A DNA stretch of 64,000 nt from CAAFZY01 sp964410325 (GCA_964410325.1 CAYPFN010000002.1:52811-116810), one strand, 5' to 3'; shown: positions 24,386-34,057, numbered from the stretch's first letter. Program-made: numbers and translations. The notes: a model not told the origin generated them from the letters alone.

Positions 24386-24535
24386 AACTTTAATCAGATA
24401 TCCCTGGGCAATCCCGGGGATATTCATCGGCAATAAACTGCCGTGTTTGGCAAGCCGGAAAAGTGCTTAAGATGTTGGGTGAGGGATTTGTCCGTTCGTT
24501 TGGCGTTCCTGACGGTTTAGCTCTGTGCGCACACA

Positions 24536-24560
24536 TAAAAAAGAGCGCCGAAGCGCTCTC
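24536..24560 (-). terminator. Rho-independent terminator after tRNA-Ser
   Basis: GAGAGCGCTTCGGCGCTCTTTTTT on the minus strand: an 8-bp GC-rich stem with a TTCG tetraloop and a T-run, 5 bases after the tRNA-Ser 3' end. Confidence 0.85.
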
Positions 24561-24565
24561 TGATA

Positions 24566-24654
24566 TGGCGGAGAGTACAGGACTCGAACCTGTGCATCGC
24601 TTTAACACGATGACGGATTAGCAATCCGCTGCATTACCACTCTGCCAACTCTCC
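24566..24654 (-). tRNA. tRNA-Ser (anticodon GCT)
   Basis: 89 bases including an encoded CCA. The acceptor GGAGAGT pairs with ACTCTCC, the anticodon loop reads in GGATTGCTAATCC, a long variable arm (CATCGTG...) marks a class II tRNA, and the T-arm is CAGGTTCGAGTCCTG. A promoter with TTGACG (24697-24702, minus strand) lies about 45 bases upstream and overlaps the end of the NUDIX gene. Confidence 0.95.
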
Positions 24655-24674
24655 ATCGTGGTCAACGCAGATAT

Positions 24675-24702
24675 ATTTATATTATCTTTTTCTGGTCGTC
24701 AA
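24675..24702 (-). promoter_or_regulatory. Probable tRNA-Ser promoter
   Basis: Minus strand TTGACG (24702-24697) followed 15-17 bases later by a TATAAATA stretch (about 24682-24675). It overlaps the last codon of the NUDIX gene. Confidence 0.5.
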
Positions 24703-25292
24703 CCGATTTTTTGCATTTTCGCAATAATTCTTTGATAATAAGCAAAAGCTTGGTCTTGCGCACAATATTTATCTATTTCGCTTAAATTAAGCCACTTGAC
24801 GCCCGAATTTTCATCAAGTTTTGCTTTTAAAGGCTGATTTTCGTCGGCTTCAAACAAATATGTCAGATTATAATGCAGATGAGCCGGAACAAAAGCGCCG
24901 TGTTTATAATGTTTTTCAACGGTTAAAACACCTAAATCAACCGGGAAGGGCGCTAAAAGCTTGAAGTCCCGAAGAGAGGATTCCTCCCGGATTTCTTTAT
25001 GAATGACTTTCAACAAATCTTGTTCATTGTCCGCATGTCCACCGAGCCAGGCCCAGAATTGATAAAGATTATGAAAAGCCATTAAGACTTTATCCCGCAT
25101 AGGATTAACAATCCAGGCTGAAACGGTTATATGTCCGATAAGGTTTTCACGTGTGTAAGAAAACTCTCCGAAAGCCTTAATAAATTGTAAAAAGGCCAAG
25201 CGTTCAGAGTTTTCCTGATTATCCGCGCTTTCGTATGATTCTAAAAAAGAATACAGGTTTTTGACGGTTAAAATGTTTTCAGTATGTTTCAT
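24699..25292 (-). CDS. NUDIX hydrolase
   Basis: About 197 residues. The NUDIX box reads GGHADNEQDLLKVIHKEIREES (G-x5-E-x7-K/R-E-x-x-E-E), giving the metal-binding helix at roughly 105-127. The surrounding VSAWIVNP and WAWLGGHAD strands match the fold. Such enzymes hydrolyse nucleoside diphosphates linked to other groups; the substrate cannot be named. Start chosen at MKHTEN (25292); in-frame ATGs at 25319 and 25352 lack better ribosome binding sites. Transcribed toward tRNA-Ser. Confidence 0.82.
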   Translation of the reverse strand: MKHTENILTVKNLYSFLESYESADNQENSERLAFLQFIKAFGEFSYTRENLIGHITVSAWIVNPMRDKVLMAFHNLYQFWAWLGGHADNEQDLLKVIHKEIREESSLRDFKLLAPFPVDLGVLTVEKHYKHGAFVPAHLHYNLTYLFEADENQPLKAKLDENSGVKWLNLSEIDKYCAQDQAFAYYQRIIAKMQKIG

Positions 25293-25587
25293 ATCCAAAT
25301 TTTCCCATAAAGCGCTCATACAGAAAATATAAAAATCTCTGATTTGCGTCAAGCAATTTCATGTAACCTGCAAAAGTTAACGTTTTGACAAACGAGGCGT
25401 TGCGGAAACAACATGTTGATTAAATGCAAAAAATTAAAAGAAGGATGCTAGATTATATAATAAATTTGTCGCATAATGTTTATTATGTATAATAAAAACA
25501 CACAAAAGAAACCTAGCAAATTGTTTTGGTGATATTACTCTTTTTTATAATATTCCGCGGCGCAAGATTATGCAGCCTCTTATCATT

Positions 25588-26523
25588 CTAGATTTTTAAA
25601 AACTTTTCAAATTCCTGTTTACAGGTTTTATAAAGTAGCTTGCCAATATGGCCGCGTTCCGGAACAATCACTAGTTTTGATTTCGGCAGCGCTTGGTGCA
25701 ATTGATAAGCGCCCTTAAGCGGACAAACAAAATCTAAGCGATTATGAATGATAATTGTCGGAATATCTTTAATTTTACTCGTATTTTTCATAATCACATC
25801 ATCTTTTAACATAAAATTTTGTGCAGCATAGTGCATAAATATCCGATTCGCTGCCAATATTTTTTCATCAATATTGCTTTCATTATTCCATTTCGGCGCC
25901 AACTGGCCACAAATTCGTTCATACCAGCCGTAATAATTTACGGCATCTAATTGTTTTCTCATGCTTTTTGAGTTAATTTCTGCTGAGAAGTAAGCTGGAA
26001 TATTCTCTGCTTTTCCGGCTTTATGTTCCAAAACACCAACAAAATCGGGATAAAAATAGCGCATTCCTTCAAATTCCCAGTATCGATTGTCTTTATTTGC
26101 TAAAAATATTTGCGAAAGCAGCATTTTTTCAACCATTTGCGGATGTTTTTGCGCAAACAACAACGCCAGCGTAGATCCCCAAGAACCACCACGTAAAACG
26201 ATTTTATCTTTTATTTTCAAATACCTGATAAGCCTTTCTACATCTTTAAGTAAACTTGTTGTATCATTATTCAGTAACCTGCCAGACGGCTCGGAACGAC
26301 CGCATCCACGCTGGTCAAAAATTATGACCCGATATTTTTTCAAATCAGCAAAAGCAACCTGTCTGACTTTTGAACAACCTCCTGGCCCACCGTGAAATGC
26401 TAAAATCGGTTTGCCGGATGGATTGCCGAACTCGGCAAAATATACTTTATGCCCTTCTCTTTCCGGTAAATATCCTTCATTGAAAGGTTTGGGTTCTAGC
26501 CATTTTTTCCACCATTTGAACAT
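25588..26523 (-). CDS. pip: Prolyl iminopeptidase (alpha/beta hydrolase)
   Basis: Cytoplasmic serine peptidase removing N-terminal proline. In 311 residues it shows the oxyanion loop HGGPGG near 44-49, FDQRGCGRSEPSG near 70-82, and the nucleophile elbow GGSWGSTLAL near 111-120. The catalytic Asp lies in NRLDFVCP (about 258) and the His in PERGHIG (about 291). Length and motif order fit family S33 prolyl iminopeptidase. AAGGAA precedes the ATG. Monocistronic by position. Confidence 0.9.
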   Translation of the reverse strand: MFKWWKKWLEPKPFNEGYLPEREGHKVYFAEFGNPSGKPILAFHGGPGGCSKVRQVAFADLKKYRVIIFDQRGCGRSEPSGRLLNNDTTSLLKDVERLIRYLKIKDKIVLRGGSWGSTLALLFAQKHPQMVEKMLLSQIFLANKDNRYWEFEGMRYFYPDFVGVLEHKAGKAENIPAYFSAEINSKSMRKQLDAVNYYGWYERICGQLAPKWNNESNIDEKILAANRIFMHYAAQNFMLKDDVIMKNTSKIKDIPTIIIHNRLDFVCPLKGAYQLHQALPKSKLVIVPERGHIGKLLYKTCKQEFEKFLKI

Positions 26524-26600
26524 TGCTTTTCCTTAAACTGATTACTTTTTTGCATTTGTTTCAATATATTACCATTAAAATGATACTATGGGAAGGCTTG

Positions 26601-26771
26601 ATGTCAACAATTCTTGGCTATTCATCAGGAGTTTATTTTATTGATCCGCAGGATGTGATTGTTTTAGCAGACGCACGGTCGGAAAAAGTCGCCCAGATTC
26701 ATACTTCGGACTTAATTGGCAATGCTTTCAATCAAACCGCCAAAGAAGCCTTTATTAAAGCCTGCGTATAA
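26601..26771 (+). CDS. Small 56-residue protein, unknown
   Basis: The ATG at 26601 is preceded by GGAAGG at ideal distance. The frame reads STILGYSSGVYFIDPQD, then VIVLADARSEKVAQIH, and ends in AKEAFIKACV. No signal peptide or known motif. It has normal amino-acid balance and overlaps the end of yejF by 40 bases on the opposite strand, which makes its last 13 codons partly constrained by the other gene. Probably real on the strength of the ribosome binding site, but unconfirmed. Confidence 0.4.
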   Translation: MSTILGYSSGVYFIDPQDVIVLADARSEKVAQIHTSDLIGNAFNQTAKEAFIKACV

Positions 26772-28309
26772 CCTTCTTGCTGGTTGTCAAAAATTTCTTC
26801 TGCCGCACCAATCTCTATAATTTTTCCGTCTTTCATAACAGCTACCCAATCCGCAACCGCACGAATTGCCCGCATATCATGCGAAATAAAGACATACGCC
26901 GTTTGAGATTTTTGCTGCAGGCTTATTAGCAATTCTAAAATCTGTGCCTGCACCGTCACATCTAAAGCTGATGTCGGCTCATCCAGAATTACAACTTCCG
27001 GATTAAGAATAAGCGCCCGGGCAATGGCAATCCGCTGCCGCTGGCCACCGGAAAATTCATGCGGATATTTGTATAGATCATCATCTGAGAGACCAACTTC
27101 ATTAAGCATATGCCGCACTTTTTTTTGAATATCCACCGCATTCAACGTCGGAAAATGCACTTTCAGCCCCTCCCCGATAATTTGTAGCACATTTAATCGA
27201 GGGTTGAGGGAATTATATGGATCCTGAAAAACAATCTGAACTTTACGGCGAAATTCCTTATTACGGCACGGCTGCGTCCAGACAAACCGTCCGTCATATT
27301 TTATAAGATTTGCCAAAGCCAAGCCCAAAGTCGTTTTTCCGGAACCGCTTTCGCCAACCAGACCGAGAGTTTGTCCACGATATACCTGAAAAGAGACATG
27401 ATTAACCGCAAGAAGTTTTTGTGTTTCTTTACCCCAAAAATTCTTTTTTAAAGGAAAAGAAACCGTGATATCTTCAGCAGAAACAATTTTGTTTGTTAGG
27501 AGTTTTTCATGCTTTTTCAATGGGAAAAAAGATTTTATTAAAGTTTTTGTATAAGGTTTTCGTGGATCTAAAAAGAGATTTTGCACCGTATTTTGTTCCA
27601 CAATTTTTCCTTGATGCATAACAATGACATTGTCAGCAATCCGGCGGATCAAATGCAAATCATGACTGATGAAAATAATTGACATTTTAAGCTTATCTTT
27701 TAATTCCGTCAGCAGATTAATGATTTGTTCCTGAATTGTCACATCTAAAGCCGTTGTCGGCTCATCAGCTATCAAAATTTTCGGATTGTTAGCAATGGCC
27801 ATCGCAATCATAACCCTTTGCCGCTGGCCACCAGAAAGCTCAAACGGAAAAGCTCTGTATCGGCGCGCTGGATGCTTGATGCCAACTGTCTTCAACAGTC
27901 TTAAAGTCTGCATATAGGCGGCTTTTGCGCTCATTTTCTGATGTATTATAAGCGTTTCAGCGATTTGATCGCCGATGCGATGCAATGGATTTAAAGAAGA
28001 CATGGGTTCTTGAAACACAAAACCAATTTTTCCTCCGCGTATTTCCTGTAACAACGCTTCTTCAGCGTTAATTAATTCTATTCCTTCCAACTTAACTGAG
28101 GCATTCGGATTGTGAAAAGCTCGCGGATAAGGCAACAAACCGAGAATTGATAAGGCTGTTACCGATTTGCCTGAGCCACTTTCGCCAACAATTCCAAGAA
28201 CTTCGCCTGCCTGTAAGAAAAAAGAAATGTTGTTAACAGCTGTAAAAGTTTTGTTTTCATCTTTGAAACAAACCGACAGGTTTTTAACTTCCAACAAAGT
28301 CTTATTCAT
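26732..28309 (-). CDS. yejF: Peptide/microcin-type ABC transporter, fused double ATPase (YejF-like)
   Basis: A 525-residue protein with two complete ATPase units, as in YejF: Walker A GESGSGKS at 42-49 and again GESGSGKT near 318, signatures LSGGQRQR and FSGGQRQR, and Walker B LIADEP and VILDEP. Each half is followed by the oligopeptide-transporter C-terminal segment (IVEQNTVQNLFLDPRKPYT). It powers uptake of short peptides by the Yej system. Its ATG overlaps the yejE stop by 4 bases. No yejA or yejB lies beside it. Confidence 0.9.
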   Translation of the reverse strand: MNKTLLEVKNLSVCFKDENKTFTAVNNISFFLQAGEVLGIVGESGSGKSVTALSILGLLPYPRAFHNPNASVKLEGIELINAEEALLQEIRGGKIGFVFQEPMSSLNPLHRIGDQIAETLIIHQKMSAKAAYMQTLRLLKTVGIKHPARRYRAFPFELSGGQRQRVMIAMAIANNPKILIADEPTTALDVTIQEQIINLLTELKDKLKMSIIFISHDLHLIRRIADNVIVMHQGKIVEQNTVQNLFLDPRKPYTKTLIKSFFPLKKHEKLLTNKIVSAEDITVSFPLKKNFWGKETQKLLAVNHVSFQVYRGQTLGLVGESGSGKTTLGLALANLIKYDGRFVWTQPCRNKEFRRKVQIVFQDPYNSLNPRLNVLQIIGEGLKVHFPTLNAVDIQKKVRHMLNEVGLSDDDLYKYPHEFSGGQRQRIAIARALILNPEVVILDEPTSALDVTVQAQILELLISLQQKSQTAYVFISHDMRAIRAVADWVAVMKDGKIIEIGAAEEIFDNQQEGYTQALIKASLAV

Positions 28310-29322
28310 CGGTTTTTCCTCGTATCAAATGCATCACGCACGCCTTCGCCGATAAAGATAAGCGTTGCCAACAATCCTGACAAAACTATAAAAATTGTCA
28401 TTCCGATCCATGGAGCCTGCAAATTATCTTTACCCTGGCGTACTAAATCTCCAAGCGAGGGATATTCGCTGGACAACCCCAAACCTAAAAAATCAAGCGA
28501 GGTCAAAGCGACAATGGATTCTGAGAGAATAAAAGGAATGAACGTAATGCTCGTCACTAAAGCATTAGGCAAAACATGGCGGAAGATTATCCGGAAATTT
28601 CCCACGCCTAAAGCTTTGGCCGCTGTTACATATTCAAAATTGCGCGTGCGTAAAAATTCGGCACGTACCATAGACGTCAAAGACGTCCATGAAAACAGCA
28701 TCAAAATCAGTAAAATTGTCCAGAAAGTCGGCAGAAAAACACTGGCAATAATAATCAAAACAAACAGTTGTGGCAAAGATTCCCAAATTTCAATAAAGCG
28801 TTGCAAAATAATATCGGTTTTGCCGCCGAAATATCCCTGAACCGCCCCAATAACAATACCAATGCCTGAAGAGCATAATGTTAATAAAAAAGCAAAAACC
28901 ACAGACAGGCGGATACCATACAAAATTCTAGCAGCGATATCCCTTCCCTCATCATCCGTTCCTAGCCAATGGCGCTTGTCGGGTGCTGACGGAACCGGAG
29001 AATTGATTTCATAGTCAACCGTATTGTAGGAAAAAGGAATAATCGGCATAACCATCCAACCGTCTTTTTTGATGTTTTGCACAATGTAGGGATCTTTATA
29101 ATCCGCTGGTGTCGGAAAATCTCCGCCCCAAAAAGCATCTGAATATTCTCTAAAAACCGGAAAATAAAATTCCCCCTTATATTTGACTATAAGTGGCTGG
29201 TCATTGGCAAGAAATTCAGAAAACAAGGATAAGATAAAAATTCCCGCAAAAATGATGAAAGCCGTAACAGCCCGACGGTTTTTCTGAAAAGCATGAAATC
29301 TTTTTCGCCAAACCGGATTCAT
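28306..29322 (-). CDS. yejE: Peptide ABC transporter permease (YejE-like)
   Basis: A 338-residue inner-membrane permease. There is one N-terminal span (about 19-36), a long periplasmic loop containing HWLGTDDEGRDIAARILYG (the OppC-type signature) and five further spans with the cytoplasmic EAA-type loop ALGVGNFRIIFRHVLPNA near 238-255. It should pair with a YejB-type partner that is not encoded here. It overlaps the upstream membrane-protein gene by 4 bases (ATGA) and yejF by 4 bases, so all three are translationally coupled. Confidence 0.9.
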   Translation of the reverse strand: MNPVWRKRFHAFQKNRRAVTAFIIFAGIFILSLFSEFLANDQPLIVKYKGEFYFPVFREYSDAFWGGDFPTPADYKDPYIVQNIKKDGWMVMPIIPFSYNTVDYEINSPVPSAPDKRHWLGTDDEGRDIAARILYGIRLSVVFAFLLTLCSSGIGIVIGAVQGYFGGKTDIILQRFIEIWESLPQLFVLIIIASVFLPTFWTILLILMLFSWTSLTSMVRAEFLRTRNFEYVTAAKALGVGNFRIIFRHVLPNALVTSITFIPFILSESIVALTSLDFLGLGLSSEYPSLGDLVRQGKDNLQAPWIGMTIFIVLSGLLATLIFIGEGVRDAFDTRKNR

Positions 29323-31322
29323 TGTGCCGCCTTATCTAACAGCAGGGTTTCGTTCAACAAATCAGGCGTATCGTTGCCAAAAATTTTTGCCTGTTCCGCC
29401 TGATATCCTTTTTTTATAATGTCGACAGGTTCCAACAGCTTCATATTATTAATTGTATACCAGCGGGAATACCATTCTTTAAAAATTTCCACGTCATTTG
29501 TAATTTCCGTATCCGAAACTTCAAGCATGGATAAAGTATTTATAAGATTTTCTTTCAGACTTTTGTGGATATTGATTTGCTCTATGCCTTCACATTTTCT
29601 ATCTTTATATAAATAATCGCGAATAATGCTATCTGATTCGCATATATCATCGTGGAAAACACTTTGAGTATTAAGCGGTGATTTTATCGCCAAGGTAATC
29701 AATTTTCCACGAACAAAATTTTTCACAAAATCATCATACGGCTTATCCTGAAAATCATTAACCAAGGACATTCCTTTGATAACCAAAACCGTTTTATCCA
29801 ACAAATTTTCTTCTTTCAGGCGTCCGAGAAACTCTTGTAACTTTCCATACAGACATTTGGTTTGATCATAATAGGATCGTTGTTTCAAGACTATGTTGTT
29901 TACTTTCACCCAAGGCATATTTTCCATATTTATCCACTCATGCCGAGGCTTAATCTGGCAAAATTCATCGTAAATAAACATATCCGAAGGAATATCGGCA
30001 TAAACGAAATAAGCCTGCCGCCCTTTATCGGCGATTATGTTGTCGGCTAAAACATTAAAAGTTTCTACCGAATTAATAACATACAAGTTATTATAATTGA
30101 TGCCGACCAAGGGCATCTGCTCCGGTCTGCCAAAAATCTGTAATGCCTGATAAACAGCTGACATATCGCTAAACAATTTCATACTTGAAATCCATTCCAA
30201 CATCAGCATTTGTGAACGATCAAGTTCACCCATGCTCATGCTGTATAAATTGATGGGACGATTGAGCTTTTCCGTACAACGATCAACATTAAACATATGC
30301 TTTTTATGACACAAATCAAAACCTCTCGATTTATAGGCGGATATTTTGTAACCCGCTTTGCGGAACGTATCAAACAGCTGATTGTTCTTCAGAAAGATAT
30401 ATTCATCATTAACATTAAAGAACTTCCAATATTTATAAAGAAGCATTGTGCCCATAAGATGATTCTGCGGTGCATCATCGCTTAACAGATTTACTGCGCG
30501 AACCATATTCATAAAACAATCATTATCTGAAATATAAGCATTGCTGAAAACCTCAAAGTTATTTTCGGCATAAAACCCTGTCATAAGTTGCCGTACAGAG
30601 AGTGCACCATCAGTATTAATATCTGCAAAATACTTATGAGAAGGCAAATTAGGCAGCATCAAATAGATAAATTTTTCTTCATGCTCGACCGCATTGTTTT
30701 TAATTTGTGACTGATACAACTCAATAAAGTCATGTTGATTGGAGGTGTTGTTAAGCCCTTGACGGACAATGCCAGCAAACGCAATAACAAAAAGGGAAAC
30801 ATAAACTGTCAGAAAAATCAAATTGGAATTAAATATAAACAAAAGCCACATTAACAATAATGCAATTAAAAGAGCAAAAATTACAGATGAGGAAGAATAT
30901 AAAAACCCTGGTGCGGTACCCAGAAGCGATTTTAAATACTCGCCTAAAAAACCATTATAATCAAACTGGGCGAACTGATTAAACAGAACCACGATAAACC
31001 AAAAAGTCATTATGCAGCATAAAATATCTTGCGCCCAACGTAAAAAAGAGGCAAAAACCATAACCACGGCCGTAACCGCCAGTAAAATCCCCAACAACAA
31101 AAGAATATCACTCGTTAAAATATATTCTCCGCTATAAATATTTAGATTTCCCGAATCCGTAAACAAGACCAAATCAATAGCCATTAAGGTAAAAACATAA
31201 ACAATTTTCAGAAAGGTAGCAATCACCAGGGCGGAAACTTTAAACTTTTTGGGAACTTTACGTCCTCTGAAAAATTTATCTTTTTCAAAAGTTAAGGGAG
31301 CGCTGAAATGACGTTTCTGCAT
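29319..31322 (-). CDS. Large membrane protein, possible alkaline-phosphatase-fold domain, coupled to yejEF
   Basis: About 667 residues. After a basic N-terminus come five hydrophobic spans (roughly 30-200), then a 460-residue soluble part. YLMLPNLPSHKYFADINTDG near 225 and later LLDKTVLVIKGMS resemble the opening and central strands of sulfatase/LTA-synthase-like membrane proteins. However, the threonine nucleophile and metal-binding DHG motifs are not evident, so the catalytic assignment is weak. The ATG at 31322 has AAAGG at good spacing; a TTG lies 18 bases upstream. The stop overlaps the yejE start, taking the place usually held by yejA-yejB. Confidence 0.6.
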   Translation of the reverse strand: MQKRHFSAPLTFEKDKFFRGRKVPKKFKVSALVIATFLKIVYVFTLMAIDLVLFTDSGNLNIYSGEYILTSDILLLLGILLAVTAVVMVFASFLRWAQDILCCIMTFWFIVVLFNQFAQFDYNGFLGEYLKSLLGTAPGFLYSSSSVIFALLIALLLMWLLFIFNSNLIFLTVYVSLFVIAFAGIVRQGLNNTSNQHDFIELYQSQIKNNAVEHEEKFIYLMLPNLPSHKYFADINTDGALSVRQLMTGFYAENNFEVFSNAYISDNDCFMNMVRAVNLLSDDAPQNHLMGTMLLYKYWKFFNVNDEYIFLKNNQLFDTFRKAGYKISAYKSRGFDLCHKKHMFNVDRCTEKLNRPINLYSMSMGELDRSQMLMLEWISSMKLFSDMSAVYQALQIFGRPEQMPLVGINYNNLYVINSVETFNVLADNIIADKGRQAYFVYADIPSDMFIYDEFCQIKPRHEWINMENMPWVKVNNIVLKQRSYYDQTKCLYGKLQEFLGRLKEENLLDKTVLVIKGMSLVNDFQDKPYDDFVKNFVRGKLITLAIKSPLNTQSVFHDDICESDSIIRDYLYKDRKCEGIEQINIHKSLKENLINTLSMLEVSDTEITNDVEIFKEWYSRWYTINNMKLLEPVDIIKKGYQAEQAKIFGNDTPDLLNETLLLDKAAQ

Positions 31323-31441
31323 AATTAAAAACCTTTTCAATTAAATACCTTACGTTTTACTAGATTATTTAATACCATCAGAGATAACAAGGTTTTCTCC
31401 CAACCTATCCACACTTAAGAAACAATTTTTAAAAGAAAGAT

Positions 31442-31474
31442 AAAAAAAAGCAGAGTCTTAAAAAACTCTGCTTT
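31442..31474 (-). terminator. Terminator of rpsD
   Basis: Minus strand AAAGCAGAGT, loop, ACTCTGCTTTTTTTT: a 9-10 bp stem followed by eight T, 20 bases after the rpsD stop. Confidence 0.85.
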
Positions 31475-31493
31475 GAACAGATACATAATCCGA

Positions 31494-32108
31494 TTATCTG
31501 GAGTAAAATTCGATAACCAGATTTGGTTCCATTAATGTAGCATAAGGAATATCGTCATATTTCGGCACAAAAGTATATTTTGCCGACATTTTTTTGTTAT
31601 CAACTTCCAAATAAGAAGGCGTTTCGCGAGTCTGTGATTCAAGTGCGGTGATAACCACAGCCATGGATTTTGATTTTTCACGAACCTCAATGACGTCGCC
31701 AACCTTAACCATATAGGAAGGAATATTGACTTTTTTGCCGTTAACAGTAACATGCCCATGATTAACAAATTGGCGCGCAGCAAAAACTGTCGGAACAAAT
31801 TTTGCTTTATAAACCAAATTGTCCAAACGAGATTCCAACAACCCCACCAGATTTTCAGCAGCGTCACCCGACCGGCGAATAGCTTCAACATAATATTTAT
31901 GGAACTGTTTTTCAGAAATATTTCCATAATATGTTTTCAGTTTTTGCTTGGCATTTAATTGCTGACCATAGTCTGTCGTTTTCTTTCTTCTCTGGCCGTG
32001 CTGCCCGGGCGCATAATTTCTTTTTTCAATCGGGCTGTTCGGATCGCCCCACAGATTGACGCCATAACGGCGGCTAGGTTTTTTCTTTGCAGAAACAATA
32101 CTTTTCAT
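31494..32108 (-). CDS. rpsD: 30S ribosomal protein S4
   Basis: Primary 16S rRNA-binding protein. 204 residues with the usual S4 features: an SRRYGVNLWG-type N-terminus, PGQHGQRRKKTTDYG near 35-50, the S4 RNA-binding domain (ESRLDNLVYKAKFVPT near 90-105, then RQFVNHGHVTVNGKKVNIPSY) and the acidic/aromatic C-terminus. It stands alone as in other alphaproteobacteria. GGATG lies 8 bases before the ATG. A stable hairpin in its leader (32145-32179) may matter for control. Confidence 0.95.
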   Translation of the reverse strand: MKSIVSAKKKPSRRYGVNLWGDPNSPIEKRNYAPGQHGQRRKKTTDYGQQLNAKQKLKTYYGNISEKQFHKYYVEAIRRSGDAAENLVGLLESRLDNLVYKAKFVPTVFAARQFVNHGHVTVNGKKVNIPSYMVKVGDVIEVREKSKSMAVVITALESQTRETPSYLEVDNKKMSAKYTFVPKYDDIPYATLMEPNLVIEFYSR

Positions 32109-32144
32109 AAATAACATCCTTTTTTAAGTTAAACATATTATTGT

Positions 32145-32179
32145 CCCGGTAGTTATAAACCTTAAATATTTATAACGGG
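32145..32179 (-). promoter_or_regulatory. Leader hairpin upstream of rpsD
   Basis: Minus strand CCCGTTATAAA, about 11 bases, TTTATAACTACCGGG: a stem of about ten pairs with a small bulge, ending 37 bases before the rpsD ATG. S4 represses its own operon in other bacteria through leader RNA structure, so self-regulation is possible; this is inference. Confidence 0.35.
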
Positions 32180-32329
32180 ATGAAAATACCGCTTTCACAG
32201 CAAGGTACAACATCCGCCTGCCCGGAAGTGGCATCAACATATTACAAAATAAAATAAATTTCAAGCATAATTTAAAATATTTCTGGATTTTATGACAAAT
32301 ATACCTGATATAATATATCGGAGGGCAAA

Positions 32330-34057
32330 ATGTCATATGATTTAATATTTCAAAAAGCTAACGAATTATACTTGCAAGGCGCCTTAAATCAAGCCGAACA
32401 GCTTTATCGGCAAATTTTGGAAACAATGCCTGAAAATCCGGATGTGCTGAATATGCTTGGTCTCCTTGCCCAAGCCAAAGGTTTGCATAACGAAGCCGCC
32501 GACTGTTTTTACAAAGCTTTGAAATCTGCCTCAAACCATTTGCCGCTTTATTTCAATCTGGCGGTTTCCCTTACCTCAGCCGGACATCTGAAAGAAGCCG
32601 CAGCCGCTTATGAGCATGTCCTTACTTTAAATCCCCAGCTTAAAGAGGCCCATAACAATTTAGGCGGAATTTATGAAAAATGCGGAGATAATTCTCAAGC
32701 CGCCGCCGAATACCGAAAAGCCCTAGACATTGACAGTCAATACCTTGAAGCTGCCGTTAATTTAGCAGCACTCGAAAAAGATAAAACAAAACTGCAAATA
32801 CTGGCGAAAAAACATCCCGAAACATCCCTACCCCTTTATTATCTGGCATATTTGGAAAATCAAGATTGTAATTATAAGGAAGCCAAACACTATATAGAAG
32901 AAGTTCTAAACAAAACCGATGCCACAGATGAAGTTTTTCTGTTGGCCGGTGAAATTTTTCTGAAAACAAACAACCTTCCGGCAGCAACAGAGGCTTTCAG
33001 CCGTGCCTTAAATCTTAATCCCAAATCCATCCCTGCATTAATTAATTTAGGCGTATTTAACGATGATGAAGAAATGTTGCGTAAGGCTTTGAACCTGGCC
33101 CCAGACAATGCTGAAGCCCATGCCAATTACGCCAACTTACTCTATAAACAAAAACGCACGTTGGAAGCTTTGGAAGAATACCGCAAAGCTGTCATTCTCC
33201 GACCAGACATGCCTGAGCTCAGCAATAATTTAGGCTTAATCTTGAAAGACAATGGCGATTACGCTCAAGCTCTGGATTTGTTTTTAGATGCCTATTTAAA
33301 AGCTCCCGAAAAAACGGATTTTTCAGTTAACCTAGCTGAAACTCTGGTTTTGCTGCACCAAAAAAATCCTGAGCAGGCCTTAGATATTGCTCAAAACTGG
33401 CATAAAGTCGCACCGGAAAACCCTTTTGCCACCCATACTCTAAATGCTTTTTCTGGTAAAATATCGGAAAAAATTGATACGGACTATGCTCGGGCCTTAT
33501 TCGATGTTTTTGCCCAAAATTATGATAAGACCATGCAAAACATCGATTATGCCGTGATTGATAAAATCAAAGAACTCAACATTCCTTTTCAAGGAAAAAT
33601 TTTAGATTTGGGCTGCGGCACCGGTCTGGCTGGCAAAACCTTCAAAAATAACAAAAACATTTTCATCGGCGTGGATATCTCACAAAAAATGCTCAATATT
33701 GCCACTCAGACCCAGGCCTATGAAAAACTTATTTGTCAAGACATTAACAAATATCTAACTGATGCCTCAAAAGATTACAGCCTGATTATGGCGCTTGATG
33801 TGTTTAATTATATAGCTGATTTCAAACCATTGCTGCAAAAAGGCTTTCCTGTTCCGCTTCTCTTTACGATAGAAAACGCTCCCGCTCAAGTTAAAACTTA
33901 TACACTTGCTCCCAACGGACGCTATCAACATAATCAGGAATATATTGCGACTATGCTTATGAGCATAGGTTATCAAAACATCTCTCAATATCCGTTGGAG
34001 CTGCGCAAAGAAAATGACAAAACTGTATCCGGCACCCTGTTCTTCGCGCAAAAATAG
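32330..34057 (+). CDS. TPR-repeat protein with C-terminal SAM-dependent methyltransferase
   Basis: A 575-residue cytoplasmic fusion. About ten tetratricopeptide repeats cover residues 5-360 (for example AHNNLGGIYEKCGDNSQAAAEYRKAL). A class I methyltransferase domain follows from about 380, with motif I ILDLGCGTGLAGKTF near 424 and FIGVDISQKML as motif II. This architecture is found in many proteobacteria and is often annotated as a TPR methyltransferase; the target, probably a protein, is unknown. CGGAGGG and a TATAAT (32309-32314) precede the ATG. Confidence 0.82.
   Translation: MSYDLIFQKANELYLQGALNQAEQLYRQILETMPENPDVLNMLGLLAQAKGLHNEAADCFYKALKSASNHLPLYFNLAVSLTSAGHLKEAAAAYEHVLTLNPQLKEAHNNLGGIYEKCGDNSQAAAEYRKALDIDSQYLEAAVNLAALEKDKTKLQILAKKHPETSLPLYYLAYLENQDCNYKEAKHYIEEVLNKTDATDEVFLLAGEIFLKTNNLPAATEAFSRALNLNPKSIPALINLGVFNDDEEMLRKALNLAPDNAEAHANYANLLYKQKRTLEALEEYRKAVILRPDMPELSNNLGLILKDNGDYAQALDLFLDAYLKAPEKTDFSVNLAETLVLLHQKNPEQALDIAQNWHKVAPENPFATHTLNAFSGKISEKIDTDYARALFDVFAQNYDKTMQNIDYAVIDKIKELNIPFQGKILDLGCGTGLAGKTFKNNKNIFIGVDISQKMLNIATQTQAYEKLICQDINKYLTDASKDYSLIMALDVFNYIADFKPLLQKGFPVPLLFTIENAPAQVKTYTLAPNGRYQHNQEYIATMLMSIGYQNISQYPLELRKENDKTVSGTLFFAQK

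Noticed and set aside
24386..24535. A small gene between hydG and tRNA-Ser
   Set aside because: No frame with a ribosome binding site; only short chance frames.
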